DNA of 64,000 nucleotides from Nocardia aurantia (GTDB taxonomy: Bacteria > Actinomycetota > Actinomycetes > Mycobacteriales > Mycobacteriaceae), in assembly GCF_009604425.1 (NCBI RefSeq), contig NZ_WEGI01000001.1, forward strand, positions 124,001 to 188,000, in the 5' to 3' direction. The first letter of the stretch is position 1, and each line of letters opens with the position of its first letter. The position numbers and the translations under genes were made by a program. This document shows, one piece after another, positions 41,444-51,987 of this stretch. The notes under the pieces were generated by a model. The model was not told where the DNA came from and ran no database searches. It saw nothing but the letters and a program-made list of their open reading frames with translations.

Positions 41444-42475
41444 TCATCGCGCCTCCAGGGTGGCGACGAGGTTCTGCTGCAGGGCGGGGCCGCTGCTCGC
41501 GTGGGCGAGGGCCCGGTTCGCGCTGCCGTCGATGATCGCGGTGGCGGCGTAGCCGATCCGCTCCAGACCGGCCGCGAACATCGGGTTTCCGGCGAGCGCG
41601 CCGCCGGACGGGTTGATCCGGGTGCCGTCGCCGAGTCCGATGGCCTGCTTCAGGATCAGCTGTTCGTGGCTGTACTGGGCGTGCAGTTCGGCGACGTCGA
41701 AACCCGAGGCGTCGCCGTCGGTCACGGCGCGGGCCGCGGCCCGGGTGGACGGCGAGTCGGTGAGGTCGCGGGCGCCGAGCACCGGGGTATCGATGCGGTG
41801 TGCCATGCCCGTCAGCCATGCCGGACGCGCGCAGAGTTCGCGGGCCCGGTCACCGGTCGCCAGCACGATCGCGGCGGCGCCGTCGGTGATCGGCGCGATG
41901 TCGTGCGCCCGCAGCGGATCGGCGACATACGGTGCGGCCAGCCGCTTCTCGATGTCCGCCTCGTCGAGCGCGCCGACCGCGGCCAGATCGCGTTCGGTCC
42001 AGCGGCCGCTGTCCAGTCCGGCGCGGGCGGCCAGCCCGGCGATCGAATCGGCGTCCGGCCACAGCGGACCGACCAGGTACGGATCCATCTGCATGGTCAG
42101 CACCTGGCGCAGCGTGCCCGCCGACGGCTTGCCGAAGCCGTAGACCAGAGCCGTATCCGCTTGTCCGGAGCGGAGTTTCACCCACGCCTCGTACAGCGCC
42201 CAGGCGGCGTCCATCTCGACGTGCGACTCGTTGATCGGCGGCACCGCGCCGATCGAGTCGATCGCCGAGATGAACGAGAAGGCGCGCCCCGCCAGGTAAT
42301 CCGAGGATCCGGAGCACCAGAAGCCGATATCGGCGACGGTGATGCCCAGCTTGTCGTACAGGTTCCGGAAACACGGCGTGAGCATCTCCACGCCGTTGGT
42401 GGTGCCGAAGGTCTCCCGGACGTGCGGCGCGTGGGCGAAACCCACCACCGCGATGTCGGTTGCTCTGTCGCTCAA
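41444..42475 (-). CDS. ltp3: Ltp3-like steroid-CoA aldolase/thiolase-fold protein
   Basis: This 343-residue thiolase-fold protein lacks a canonical nucleophile loop. It has GFWCSGSSDYLAGRAF near residue 52, ITDGAAAIVLATGD near 198, a DVAELHAQYSH motif near 265 and INPSGGALAGNPMFAAGLER near 292. The start is TTG 42475. It lies 12 bases after the DUF35 gene and 37 bases before ltp4, so the three form an operon and probably a complex for cleavage of branched side chains. Confidence 0.78.
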   Translation of the reverse strand: MSDRATDIAVVGFAHAPHVRETFGTTNGVEMLTPCFRNLYDKLGITVADIGFWCSGSSDYLAGRAFSFISAIDSIGAVPPINESHVEMDAAWALYEAWVKLRSGQADTALVYGFGKPSAGTLRQVLTMQMDPYLVGPLWPDADSIAGLAARAGLDSGRWTERDLAAVGALDEADIEKRLAAPYVADPLRAHDIAPITDGAAAIVLATGDRARELCARPAWLTGMAHRIDTPVLGARDLTDSPSTRAAARAVTDGDASGFDVAELHAQYSHEQLILKQAIGLGDGTRINPSGGALAGNPMFAAGLERIGYAATAIIDGSANRALAHASSGPALQQNLVATLEAR

Positions 42476-42487
42476 GGTATTCAGCCC

Positions 42488-43495
42488 TTACAAGTGGTGC
42501 GAGTAGGTCTCGTACTCGGCGTCCGGCTCACCGGTCGGCTCGAAGTGTGAGATGTTGTCGAGGCCGTCGTAGGTCCATTCGGCGCGCGGCTTCCAGGATC
42601 CCTTGACCCGCATGCCCATTCGGACCTCGGTCACGTCGCAGCCGAGCACCAGGTGCAGGAACGGGATGTCGGCACCGTCGAGCAGCACGTACGCGGCCAC
42701 GTAGGGCGGCTTGATGCGCTGGCCCTGGAACGGCACGTTCACGATGCAGAAGGTGGTGACGATGCCGGTGTCGGGCAGTTCGACGTAGTCGTCGGTGGCC
42801 TCACCGGTGCGCGGATCGGCGCCGCGCGGCGGGAAGTACACCTTGCCGTCGGTGGCGCGCGCGCCGAGCAGGCGGCCGTCGGCGATGGCCTTCAGGAATT
42901 CGGTCTCCTGCGGCGACGCGGTGTGCTTGTAGCGCAGATCAACCGGGGTGACGATCGCGGTCACCGGCACACTCTCGTCGACGGCGGAATCCGCTGGCGC
43001 CGTGGAGGTTTCACCGGGTTCGAAGCATTCGATGTCGTGGATGCCGCCGCTGCGCCCGGCGGCCCAGCGCGCCCGCACCCGCAGGCCGGTGTGGATGTCG
43101 TCGGGGGAGGCCACGTCGACCGCGTGCAGCAGGCCGGTGTCGGCGCCGTCCAGCCGGATCAGCGCGTAGGCGAACGGCCGGTCGAAGGGCTGGCCGGGTA
43201 ACGGTTCCCGTACCCATGACCAGGTCGCGACGGTGCCCACGTCGGCGACGTCGACGAAGTCGGTCAGCGGTTCGGCGGTGACCGGATCGTATTCGGCCGG
43301 CGGCACCAGGACCCGGCCGTCGGAACCGCGCACGCCCACGACACGCCCGGACCGCAGCCCGGTGAGGAAGCGTCCGATGGTCGGACCGACGGATCTGGTG
43401 TAGTCGAACTTGAGCCGCAGCTCCGCGGCGAGCACCTCCGGCGTGGCGCCGCCGTCGTCGGAGATGGTGCCGGCAATGGTGTTCCCCTGAGTCAC
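42488..43495 (-). CDS. Double DUF35/OB-fold protein, partner of Ltp3/Ltp4
   Basis: This 335-residue protein contains two OB-fold DUF35-like halves: residues about 30-165 and 175-325, each with a GxGTVxTWxxVxxPxxGQ-type core (VGTVATWSWVREPLPGQ and TGIVTTFCIVNVPFQGQ). Such proteins stabilise and activate thiolase-fold aldolases. The position matches Rv3521, first in the operon with ltp3 and ltp4. The zinc-ribbon cysteines seen in many DUF35 proteins are not evident. A KstR-type site lies 10 bases upstream of its GTG start. Confidence 0.78.
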   Translation of the reverse strand: MTQGNTIAGTISDDGGATPEVLAAELRLKFDYTRSVGPTIGRFLTGLRSGRVVGVRGSDGRVLVPPAEYDPVTAEPLTDFVDVADVGTVATWSWVREPLPGQPFDRPFAYALIRLDGADTGLLHAVDVASPDDIHTGLRVRARWAAGRSGGIHDIECFEPGETSTAPADSAVDESVPVTAIVTPVDLRYKHTASPQETEFLKAIADGRLLGARATDGKVYFPPRGADPRTGEATDDYVELPDTGIVTTFCIVNVPFQGQRIKPPYVAAYVLLDGADIPFLHLVLGCDVTEVRMGMRVKGSWKPRAEWTYDGLDNISHFEPTGEPDAEYETYSHHL

Positions 43496-43504
43496 GACAT
43501 CGAG

Positions 43505-43518
43505 TAGAACAGGTTCTT
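43505..43518. promoter_or_regulatory. KstR-type operator between the DUF35 and LLM genes
   Basis: TAGAACAGGTTCTT fits TnnAACnnGTTnnA except for the last base. It lies in the 113-base gap between divergent genes and could control both. Confidence 0.7.
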
Positions 43519-43608
43519 ATTCTCGGGGCAAGGGCCGCCGGGCATAGTAGGACCCGTGCAGGTGACGGCCGCAGGCCGTGATCGTGGCTCCGCGAGAAAG
43601 GACATGGC

Positions 43609-44646
43609 ATGCGTTTCGGATTGCAGCTCGGGTACTGGGGTGCGCAGCCGCCGGCGAACGCCGCGGAATTGATCACGGCGGCCGAGGAATCGGGCTTCGA
43701 CGCGGTGTTCACCGCCGAGTCGTGGGGGTCGGACGCGTTCACGCCGCTGGCCTGGTGGGGATCGTCGACACAACGGGTGCGGCTGGGCACCTCGGTGGTG
43801 CAGCTGTCCGCGCGCACACCCACCGCCACCGCGATGGCCGCGCTCACCCTCGACCATCTCAGCGGCGGCCGGGCCATCCTGGGACTCGGCGTGTCCGGGC
43901 CGCAGGTGGTGGAGGGCTGGTACGGCGAGCCGTTCGCGAAACCGCTGGCGCGCACCCGGGAATACGTCGATGTGGTGCGGCAGGTGCTGGCCCGCGAGGC
44001 GCCGGTGGTGAACGATGGTTCGCACTATCCGCTGCCGTATCGGGGCGCCGGCGCGACCGGCCTGGGCAAGCCGCTCAAGCCGATCACCCATCCGCTGCGC
44101 GCGGACCTGCCGATCTGGCTGGGCGCCGAGGGGCCGAAGAATGTCGCGCTGACCGCCGAGATCGCCGACGGCTGGCTCGCCATCTACTACACGCCGCGGC
44201 TGGCCGGCATGTACAACGAGTGGCTCGAGGAGGGCTTCGCGCGGCCCGGCGCCCGGCGCACCCGTGCGGATTTCGAGATCGCCGCCACCGCGCAGGTGAT
44301 CCTGACCGACGACGTGGCCGGGGAACTCGATCGGCTGCGGCCCTTTTCGGCGTTGTACATCGGCGGGATGGGCGCCGAGGATCTCAACTTCCACGCGGAG
44401 GTGTACCGCCGCATGGGATACGGCGAGGTGGTCGACGAGGTCACCGCCCTGTTCCGGTCCGGCCGCAAGGCCGAGGCGGCGGCTGCGGTGCCCGACGAAC
44501 TGATCCTCGACACGACGATCATCGGCGACGAGGCGCACGTCCGGGAACAGCTCGGAGTGTGGGAGAAGGCCGGGGTCACGATGCTGCTCGTGGGGGCGCG
44601 CGACATCGAGCAGGTGCGGCGGCTCGCACCCCTGCTAGCGCATTAG
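43609..44646 (+). CDS. LLM-class F420-dependent oxidoreductase (Rv3520c-like)
   Basis: This 345-residue luciferase-like monooxygenase fold protein has FGLQLGYWGAQPP at the start, SGFDAVFTAESWGSD, LGTSVVQLSARTPTATAM, and LSGGRAILGLGVSGPQVVEGWYG near residue 85. The pattern resembles F420-dependent oxidoreductases. In M. tuberculosis Rv3520c lies next to Rv3521-Rv3523, and the same relation is kept here with a KstR site between. Its substrate in the sterol pathway is not established. Confidence 0.78.
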   Translation: MRFGLQLGYWGAQPPANAAELITAAEESGFDAVFTAESWGSDAFTPLAWWGSSTQRVRLGTSVVQLSARTPTATAMAALTLDHLSGGRAILGLGVSGPQVVEGWYGEPFAKPLARTREYVDVVRQVLAREAPVVNDGSHYPLPYRGAGATGLGKPLKPITHPLRADLPIWLGAEGPKNVALTAEIADGWLAIYYTPRLAGMYNEWLEEGFARPGARRTRADFEIAATAQVILTDDVAGELDRLRPFSALYIGGMGAEDLNFHAEVYRRMGYGEVVDEVTALFRSGRKAEAAAAVPDELILDTTIIGDEAHVREQLGVWEKAGVTMLLVGARDIEQVRRLAPLLAH

Positions 44647-44677
44647 TAAACCCTGTAAATCAAGTCTTGTCAGTTGC

Positions 44678-44691
44678 ATGAACACGTTCTA
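44678..44691. promoter_or_regulatory. KstR-type operator at the fadD19 promoter
   Basis: ATGAACACGTTCTA fits TnnAACnnGTTnnA except for the first base. It contains an ATG in the fadD19 frame, but that ATG would be inside the operator, supporting the downstream GTG start. Confidence 0.75.
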
Positions 44692-44701
44692 TTTTTGTCG
44701 T

Positions 44702-46354
<1,653 letters not shown>

Positions 46355-46470
46355 CGCCGCTTCTTGTCGGTGCCCTGTGCCACAGTGGGACCAGAGCGGG
46401 GGTGATGCGCGGTTGCCAGCGCCGGATCGGGCCGAGAGGCCCCCGCTCATGCGACGAGAGGAACGACAGC

Positions 46471-47463
46471 ATGAGCACCAGCGCCGGCTCCACCGGAGTC
46501 GAGGAGATCCTGCCCGAATTCGAGGGATACCGGCGGGAGCTGTGCGCATACGCCTACCGGATGCTCGGCTCCTCCTTCGAGGCGGAGGACGCGGTCCAGG
46601 AGACGCTCACCCGGGCGTGGAAGGCCTACGACTCGTTCGAGGGTCGATCCAGCCTGCGGTCCTGGCTGTACCGCATCACCACCAACGTGTGCCTGGACAT
46701 GCTGGACGGGCCGCAGCGCCGGGCGATGCCGATGGATCTGACCGGTCCGTCCACGGCCGACTCGCCGCTGCCCCCGCCGCGCACCGACGTGCCCTGGATC
46801 GAGCCCATCCCGAACGGGCTGGCCTTCGGCTCCGATCCGGCCGACCGGGCCGCCACCAAGGATTCGCTGCGGCTGGCCTTCCTGGCCGCCATGCAGCATC
46901 TGCCGGCCACCCAGCGCGCGATCCTCATCATGCGTGAGGTGTTGCGGTTCTCCGCCAACGAGACCGCCGACATGCTCACCATGTCCCCCACCTCGGTGAA
47001 CAGCGCGCTGCAACGGGCCCGCGCCACCATCGCCAAGGTGCAGCCGACGGCGGAGAAGTCCTACGACGACACCGACGAGGAGCAGCGCAAGTTCGTCGAG
47101 GCGTACGTGCACGCCTTCGAGGCGTTCGACATGGAGGCGCTCACCGCCCTGCTGAAGAAGGACGTCGACATGCAGATGCCGCCGTTCGACTTCTGGGTGC
47201 GCGGCCCGCGCGAGGTCGCGGACTTCATGCTCACCCTCGGATCCGCCTGCCGCGGTTCGAAACTCGTCCCCCTCGCGGGCGCCAACGGCCTCCCGGCCTT
47301 CGGCCACTACAAGCCCAGCGATGCGGACCCGTCGGTGCTCGAGCCGTGGTCCATCACGGTGCTCGAACTCGACGGCGACCGCGGCATCAGCGGCCTGAAC
47401 TACTTCCTGGACACCGAGAAGCTGTTCCCCCTGTTCGGCCTGCCACCGGAGCTGCGGGTGTGA
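46471..47463 (+). CDS. ECF sigma factor with C-terminal SnoaL domain (SigG/ECF41-like)
   Basis: This 330-residue protein has sigma region 2 (ELCAYAYRMLGSSFEAEDAVQETLTRAWKAYDSFEGRSSLRSWLYRITTNVCLDML, residues about 24-78) and region 4 (LPATQRAILIMREVLRFSANETADMLTMSPTSVNSALQRAR, near 150-190). A SnoaL-like C-terminal domain (residues 210-330) follows. That architecture is typical of SigG/SigJ-type extended ECF factors, where the C-terminal domain controls activity. ATG follows GAGAGGA. No anti-sigma gene is adjacent. A strong terminator follows. Confidence 0.85.
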   Translation: MSTSAGSTGVEEILPEFEGYRRELCAYAYRMLGSSFEAEDAVQETLTRAWKAYDSFEGRSSLRSWLYRITTNVCLDMLDGPQRRAMPMDLTGPSTADSPLPPPRTDVPWIEPIPNGLAFGSDPADRAATKDSLRLAFLAAMQHLPATQRAILIMREVLRFSANETADMLTMSPTSVNSALQRARATIAKVQPTAEKSYDDTDEEQRKFVEAYVHAFEAFDMEALTALLKKDVDMQMPPFDFWVRGPREVADFMLTLGSACRGSKLVPLAGANGLPAFGHYKPSDADPSVLEPWSITVLELDGDRGISGLNYFLDTEKLFPLFGLPPELRV

Positions 47464-47517
47464 GCACCGGGCGCCGGGACACAGGTGCTTGCTCTCGGGC
47501 ATGATGGGGCTATACCG

Positions 47518-47538
47518 CCCATCCCCTCTGGGGATGGG
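47518..47538 (+). terminator. Rho-independent terminator after the sigma factor gene
   Basis: CCCATCCCC (47518-47526) pairs perfectly with GGGGATGGG (47530-47538), loop TCT, followed by TTTACTTTT. It is the clearest T-tract terminator in the window. Confidence 0.9.
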
Positions 47539-47613
47539 TTTACTTTTCCCGGGTGTCTGCCTCACTGGCCGCGCATCCAGAACTTTGCCCTCGGTTGGCC
47601 GAGTCGCTAGCGT

Positions 47614-47651
47614 TGTACGGACAGTAGCCGTACATTCGGTGGTGTGCCGAA
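47614..47651. promoter_or_regulatory. Paired inverted repeats upstream of the DUF1778/GNAT module
   Basis: TGTACGG (47614-47620) / CCGTACA (47628-47634) and TTCGG (47635-47639) / CCGAA (47647-47651), each with a 7-base spacer. They end 24 bases before the antitoxin start and probably serve as the toxin-antitoxin autoregulatory operator. Confidence 0.65.
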
Positions 47652-47675
47652 CGGCACCCGAAGTGAGGTCACGCG

Positions 47676-47948
47676 ATGAGCGACATCAAAACAGGGAGAT
47701 TCGAGATCAGGCTGGCCGAAGAGGGGCGCAACCAGATCGAAGCGGCGGCCGGAGTCGTCGGCGAGACACTGACCGACTTTGTGCGTAAGGCGGCGATGCA
47801 GCGTGCCGACCAGGTCCTCGCGCTGTCCAGCCGGACCATGATGCCGGCGGAGCAGTTCGACGAGATGATCAGATCGCTGGACATCGCCGATGAAGCGCCC
47901 GCGCTGGCCGAGGCCGTGGCACGCGGCCGGAGGTTCGTCCGCAGGTGA
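47676..47948 (+). CDS. DUF1778-type (TacA-like) antitoxin
   Basis: This 90-residue protein has the ribbon-helix-helix pattern of DUF1778 antitoxins: RFEIRLAEEGRNQIEAAAGVVGETLTDFVRKAAMQRADQVL, followed by a toxin-binding tail with MPAEQFDEMIRSLD. ATG follows GAGGTCACGCG. It overlaps the GNAT toxin gene by 4 bases (GTGA), the typical antitoxin-first TacAT order, and has inverted repeats upstream for autoregulation. Confidence 0.87.
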   Translation: MSDIKTGRFEIRLAEEGRNQIEAAAGVVGETLTDFVRKAAMQRADQVLALSSRTMMPAEQFDEMIRSLDIADEAPALAEAVARGRRFVRR

Positions 47949-48457
47949 ACGCGCCGATCTCGACCCGGCTCACCGGGGAGCACGATGTGTCGCAGTTCGA
48001 CTGTGGCAATGAGGTTTTGAACAAATGGTTGCAGATCAAAGCGCTCTCCGCGGACAAGGGGATGACCAGCCGGACCTATGTCTGGTTGTTCGATGACGAC
48101 CCGACTGCGGTCAAGGCGTACTACGCGATAGCACCGACTTCGGTCAACCGCGCCGAAGACGGTCTTTCCAGCGGCGCGGCGGGAGGGATGCAGTCCGTAC
48201 CGGCGTTCCTGCTGGCCAAGTTCGCTCTCGACAGTTCGATACAGGGTCGGGGATACGGGACCGATCTGCTCATCGACGCTGTTTCGAAGATCATCGGAGC
48301 CGCTCAGGTATCCGGCGGTCGGCTGATCGTGGTCGATGCCATCGACGAGGCGGCGTTCAACTTCTACAAGAAGTACAGCTTCATCCCGGTGCAGAAGACG
48401 CCCGGTCGTCTGGTCATGAAGATGACGACGGCCCTCGGTGCGTTCGGGATTGGCTAG
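47945..48457 (+). CDS. GNAT-family acetyltransferase toxin (TacT-like)
   Basis: This 170-residue GNAT protein starts with STRLTGEHDVSQFDCGNEVLNKWLQIKA, has the acetyl-CoA loop RGYGTDLLIDA near residue 99 and the catalytic-type YKKYSFIPV near residue 140. TacT toxins acetylate the amino group of charged tRNAs and block translation. Its GTG start overlaps the antitoxin stop. Both genes form a self-contained module among otherwise unrelated genes. Confidence 0.87.
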   Translation: MNAPISTRLTGEHDVSQFDCGNEVLNKWLQIKALSADKGMTSRTYVWLFDDDPTAVKAYYAIAPTSVNRAEDGLSSGAAGGMQSVPAFLLAKFALDSSIQGRGYGTDLLIDAVSKIIGAAQVSGGRLIVVDAIDEAAFNFYKKYSFIPVQKTPGRLVMKMTTALGAFGIG

Positions 48458-48472
48458 AACGCTCGCCGGTTG

Positions 48473-48883
48473 TCACTGCCCGCGCATCCAGAACGCTTCC
48501 CACTGGTGGCCATCCGGGTCGAGGAAGGTGCGGCCGTACATGCCGATCGCCATTTCCTGAAGCCGGCGGTCCGGGTGCAGTTCCTCGACCGCGCCGGCGG
48601 CCACGGCGGCGGAGACCAGGGTGTCGACCGCGTGCATACTGCCGAGCGCCAGCGCGTAGACCGCCCCCACCGTCGCGGTGGTGATCGCACGCGGCCGCTG
48701 AGCGAAGTTGTGGAAGAAGTTCTGCGACAACAACATCACGCTGATGTTGTCGTCGATCACCACACAGGCGGCGGCATCGTCGGTGAACTCCTGATCGATC
48801 TTCCAGCCCAGCCGCTCGTAGAAAGCCTTCGACCGCTCCAGATCGGCCACCGGTAGGTTGAGGAAGATCATCGTGCTCGGCAT
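48473..48883 (-). CDS. VOC/glyoxalase superfamily protein
   Basis: This 136-residue single vicinal-oxygen-chelate domain has IFLNLPVADLERSKAFYERLGWKIDQEF at the start and RTFLDPDGHQWEAFWM at the end. It is related to the PhnB/bleomycin-resistance-like VOC proteins. The likely metal ligands are not complete enough to predict activity. ATG 48883 is chosen, since the longer frame to 48952 lacks family sequence. It converges on the GNAT gene 15 bases away. Confidence 0.8.
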   Translation of the reverse strand: MPSTMIFLNLPVADLERSKAFYERLGWKIDQEFTDDAAACVVIDDNISVMLLSQNFFHNFAQRPRAITTATVGAVYALALGSMHAVDTLVSAAVAAGAVEELHPDRRLQEMAIGMYGRTFLDPDGHQWEAFWMRGQ

Positions 48884-48996
48884 CTCCGAGTCCTCTCGGG
48901 CCGGGGAACAGTACGGACAGGTATATCGACGGTTCAACCGTCCGGAACTCATCGGTGCGGTGTCCGCCGGCGGACCGCCGCTATACCGTGATCCGC

Positions 48997-49536
48997 ATGT
49001 CCGATCCCCGCGACGGCGTCTACCTGATCACCGGAATCCAGGCGTCCGGTAAGTCGACCGTGGCTCAGGCGCTGGCCGAGCGGCTGCCGCGCTCGGTCCA
49101 TGTACGCGGAGATGTGTTCCGGCGCTTCGTGATCGGTGGGCGCACGGAGATGTCGCCCGAGCCGTCCGCCGAGGCGCTGGATCAGTTGCGGCTGCGGCAT
49201 CGGCTCGCGGCGCGGGCTGCCGACGACTATGCCGCCGCCGGCTTCACCGCGGTCTTGCAGGATGTGGTGCTCGGCGCGATGTTGCCGTATCTGGTCGGCC
49301 ATATCCGGACCCGTCCGCTGCGGGTCGTGGTGCTGGTGCCGCGTCCGGAAGTGGTGGCCCGGCGCGAGGCGGGGCGGCGCAAACGTGCGTACGGGGCCTT
49401 CAGCGTCGAAGATCTCGACACCGGCCTTCGCCGCGACACGCCTCGCCTGGGCCTCTGGCTCGACAGCTCGGACCTCACCGTCGATCAGACCGTCGACGAA
49501 ATCCTCACCCGTGCACAACCATTGGCGACGGGATAG
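48997..49536 (+). CDS. P-loop kinase-like protein (AAA_33/phosphotransferase family)
   Basis: This 179-residue protein has Walker A at GIQASGKST (residues about 12-20), a DVFRR motif near residue 39, and a later RRKRAYGAF-like lid region. It resembles small-molecule kinases such as the chloramphenicol phosphotransferase-like group. The substrate is unknown. ATG 48997 is the best start: an earlier in-frame ATG at 48955 adds residues unlike the family. Confidence 0.72.
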   Translation: MSDPRDGVYLITGIQASGKSTVAQALAERLPRSVHVRGDVFRRFVIGGRTEMSPEPSAEALDQLRLRHRLAARAADDYAAAGFTAVLQDVVLGAMLPYLVGHIRTRPLRVVVLVPRPEVVARREAGRRKRAYGAFSVEDLDTGLRRDTPRLGLWLDSSDLTVDQTVDEILTRAQPLATG

Positions 49537-49871
49537 TTCGGCCGAGCTGATTCGCGACCCGGGCTCGGTATCGAGAGCGCTTGTGTTTCCGGGCAGCTCG
49601 GTCCCTTTCGCGCGATGCTCGGGGTACGGCGATCGAAATCTCTCGGTGGCAACGGCTTCCGGAATCGAGCGATGTGCGCAGGATCGGACCGACGTGAACG
49701 GTAGTGAGATACCTTCGGGCCGAACCGGCTCGGCTGGGACGGTCCGGTCAGGGCCGCGATCTTGTAGGTGGCTTCGATGCGGGCAGTGGATGCGGCGCGC
49801 GGCCGCCGGGCTGTCGTCGAATGCGCGGCCGCGCGGCGAGCGCCGGCGGGGTGGGGCGGGAACGCTTCGCA
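49537..49871. other. 335-bp convergent intergenic region with one hairpin
   Basis: No gene is supported. CGCGCGGCCGC (49796-49806) pairs with GCGGCCGCGCG (49825-49835), loop 18 bases, and could terminate both convergent genes. Nothing else stands out. Confidence 0.6.
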
Positions 49872-50531
49872 TCAGCCGATGCGGAAGGCCACCTCCACGC
49901 TGGGCTGGGTGGCGGAGGAGAGGTAGCCGCTGTTGCCGCGCAGGTATTCCAGCAGTTCCGGGCTGGAGTCGGAGTTGTCGGCGATGACGAGGGCGCCGGG
50001 GGCGAGGCGGGGCTCGAGCAGTTGCACGATGTCCAGGTACATGTGCTTGGCGCCGTCCAGGAACAGGATGTCGACGTTGGGGGGCACGTCGCGGGCCAGG
50101 GTTTCCATGGCGTCGCCGAGGCGGATCTCCACCAGATCGTCCAGTTGGGCCTCGGCCAGCGAGGCGAGGGCGGTCTGGGCCTTCGACTCGACGAATTCGG
50201 TGCCGATCACGCGGCCGCCGCCGTTGTCCCGGACCGCCGAGGCCAGGCACAGGGTGGACAGGCCGAAGGAGGTGCCGAACTCCACCACGGTCTTGGCATG
50301 CCGGGTGCGGGCCAGGATGTACAGCAACTTCGCGGTCTCCGGACGGACCGCGAGGTAGAGGTCCTTGGCGTCCTCCTCGAAGAAGGTCTGCCAGTTCTCC
50401 GGCTCGGGGCGTCGCCCCTGATCGGCCTGCCGGTTCTCCCAGCGGGCCCGCATGGCCTCGCGCTGCTGGTCGACATCGGCCTGCATGCGGGCGAGGACGT
50501 CGGCCGCGGGGGAGCTCGTCAGAGTCGTCAT
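49872..50531 (-). CDS. Class I SAM-dependent O-methyltransferase
   Basis: This 219-residue protein has the SAM-binding motif VVEFGTSFGLSTLCLA near residue 83, then GTEFVESKAQTALASL near 109 and VDILFLDGAKHMYLDIVQLL near 152, a COMT-like pattern with a likely metal-binding Asp in LDGAK. The substrate is unknown and no pathway partner is adjacent. It is one of the unrelated genes lying between two parts of the KstR regulon. Confidence 0.82.
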   Translation of the reverse strand: MTTLTSSPAADVLARMQADVDQQREAMRARWENRQADQGRRPEPENWQTFFEEDAKDLYLAVRPETAKLLYILARTRHAKTVVEFGTSFGLSTLCLASAVRDNGGGRVIGTEFVESKAQTALASLAEAQLDDLVEIRLGDAMETLARDVPPNVDILFLDGAKHMYLDIVQLLEPRLAPGALVIADNSDSSPELLEYLRGNSGYLSSATQPSVEVAFRIG

Positions 50532-50855
50532 GGCTACCAGCATCACACGACTGCGCGGTCTCGCGGGGTCCCAGCGACCGTTCACAGCAGACCCGAAGGT
50601 CTCATCTTCGCGTCGGCCTGGGCGTCCGCCGGAGCGCGGGAATGCGCGCGGGTGCGGACGATCGCGGACCGGGCGGGCCGACGATTCGCCCGGCCGCGGC
50701 CATGGACGACGGTCGTGTCGGACATCCGCGGCATCTCGCCGCCCGGAGGGGTGCCGGGCGGCAGGGCGTCCGGGTCATCCGGTCTGCTGCGCCGGAGCGA
50801 CCGCGTTGGCGGGCCGGGCACGGGCACCGCCGCGAGCGGCGTCCGGCGGGGTGGT
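50532..50855. other. 324-bp intergenic region upstream of the methyltransferase
   Basis: High-GC sequence with no supported gene, no strong hairpin and no KstR-type site. An open frame on the minus strand (50582-50827) is Arg/Pro-rich and looks spurious. Confidence 0.5.
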
Positions 50856-51965
50856 TCAGTCGCGGGCGAGGAGGGCGCCGAGGGCGCGCAGGTGGTCGGT
50901 GGCTCCGCCGAGGGCGAACTCGTTGTGCTTGGCGGCGATGAAGTAGTTGTGCACGATGTGGTCGCGGTCGATGCCGACGCCGCCGTGTACGTGGACGGCG
51001 GTGTGGGCCACCCGGTGGCCGGCGTCGGCGGCCCAGAACTTGGCGGTGTGGATCTCGGCGGTGGCGTCGAGGTCCTCGGACAGCCGCCAGGCGGCCTGGG
51101 TCACGGCCAGGCGCAGGCCCTGGACGTCGATGTAGCCGTCGGCGAGGCGCTGGGCGACCGCCTGGAAGCTGCCGATCTTGCGACCGAACTGCTCGCGTTC
51201 GCGGGCGTAGTCGGCGACCAGTTCCAGGGCGCGCTCGACCGTGCCGAGTTGCTGGGCGGCCAGGCCGAGCCAGGCCCGGTCCAGCAGCCAGGCGAGCGCG
51301 CCGGAATCCAGCGTGCCGACCAATTCCGCTGGGGCCGAGTCGAATTCGAGTTCCGACTCGGGGGTCTTGTCCACCACCTGTTGTTCCGCCGCCCGGACGC
51401 CGGGGGCGCCGGGATCGACCAGGAACAGCGCGGTCCCGGTGCCGGACGTGCCGGAGACGCTGGCGGGCACGAGGATTCGGGAGGCGTGTGCGGCGAACGG
51501 AACCGCGGTCTTCGTGCCCGTGAGCAGCCAGTGGCCGGCGTCGGCCACGGCCAGGGTGGTCGGCCGCGCCGGATCCCAGTTTCGTTCCTCGGCCAGGGCG
51601 ACGGTGAGAATCGTCTCGCCCGCAGCCGCTTTCGCGGCCAGCTCGGTCTGGGCCGGCGAGCCGAAGCGGGCCAGGGCGGCGGCGCCGAGGGCGATCGACC
51701 ACAGGTACGGCACGGCGGCGACGTGGCGGCCGAGCTCGCGGAGGATCGCGGTCTGCTCGAGTACGCCGAAATCGCTGCCGCCCAGGGACTCCGGCAGCGC
51801 CGAGGCCAGCACTCCGGTCTCGGCCAGTGATCGCCACAGCGGTTCGTCGAAACGAGCGGGGGCGTGGTCGAGTTCGCGCAGGCGGTCGGCGGTGACGAGT
51901 TTGCCGCACACCTCACCGGTCAGCCGGGTGAGATCCTGCTGTGCTTCGGTCTGCGTGAAATCCAT
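50856..51965 (-). CDS. chsE5: ChsE5-like acyl-CoA dehydrogenase subunit (FadE27)
   Basis: This 369-residue acyl-CoA dehydrogenase-fold protein has WRSLAETGVLASALPESLGG near residue 45, ALAEERNWDPARP near 122, a C-terminal FGRKIGSFQAVAQRLADGYIDVQGLR near 261 and HVHGGVGIDRDHIVHNYF near 326. Steroid acyl-CoA dehydrogenases are heteromers encoded by adjacent genes. Together with ChsE4 it would desaturate the C26/C27 side chain CoA ester. The order with fadE26 and the divergent fdxD-hsd4A matches Rv3505-Rv3502c. The gene starts 22 bases after chsE4. Confidence 0.83.
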   Translation of the reverse strand: MDFTQTEAQQDLTRLTGEVCGKLVTADRLRELDHAPARFDEPLWRSLAETGVLASALPESLGGSDFGVLEQTAILRELGRHVAAVPYLWSIALGAAALARFGSPAQTELAAKAAAGETILTVALAEERNWDPARPTTLAVADAGHWLLTGTKTAVPFAAHASRILVPASVSGTSGTGTALFLVDPGAPGVRAAEQQVVDKTPESELEFDSAPAELVGTLDSGALAWLLDRAWLGLAAQQLGTVERALELVADYAREREQFGRKIGSFQAVAQRLADGYIDVQGLRLAVTQAAWRLSEDLDATAEIHTAKFWAADAGHRVAHTAVHVHGGVGIDRDHIVHNYFIAAKHNEFALGGATDHLRALGALLARD

Positions 51966-51987
51966 TGTGATTACCTGGCTTTCGGAA

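Noticed and set aside
44678..44701. ATG start for fadD19 at 44678
   Set aside because: It lies inside a KstR-type operator and adds residues that do not fit the family N-terminus; GTG 44702 aligns with it.
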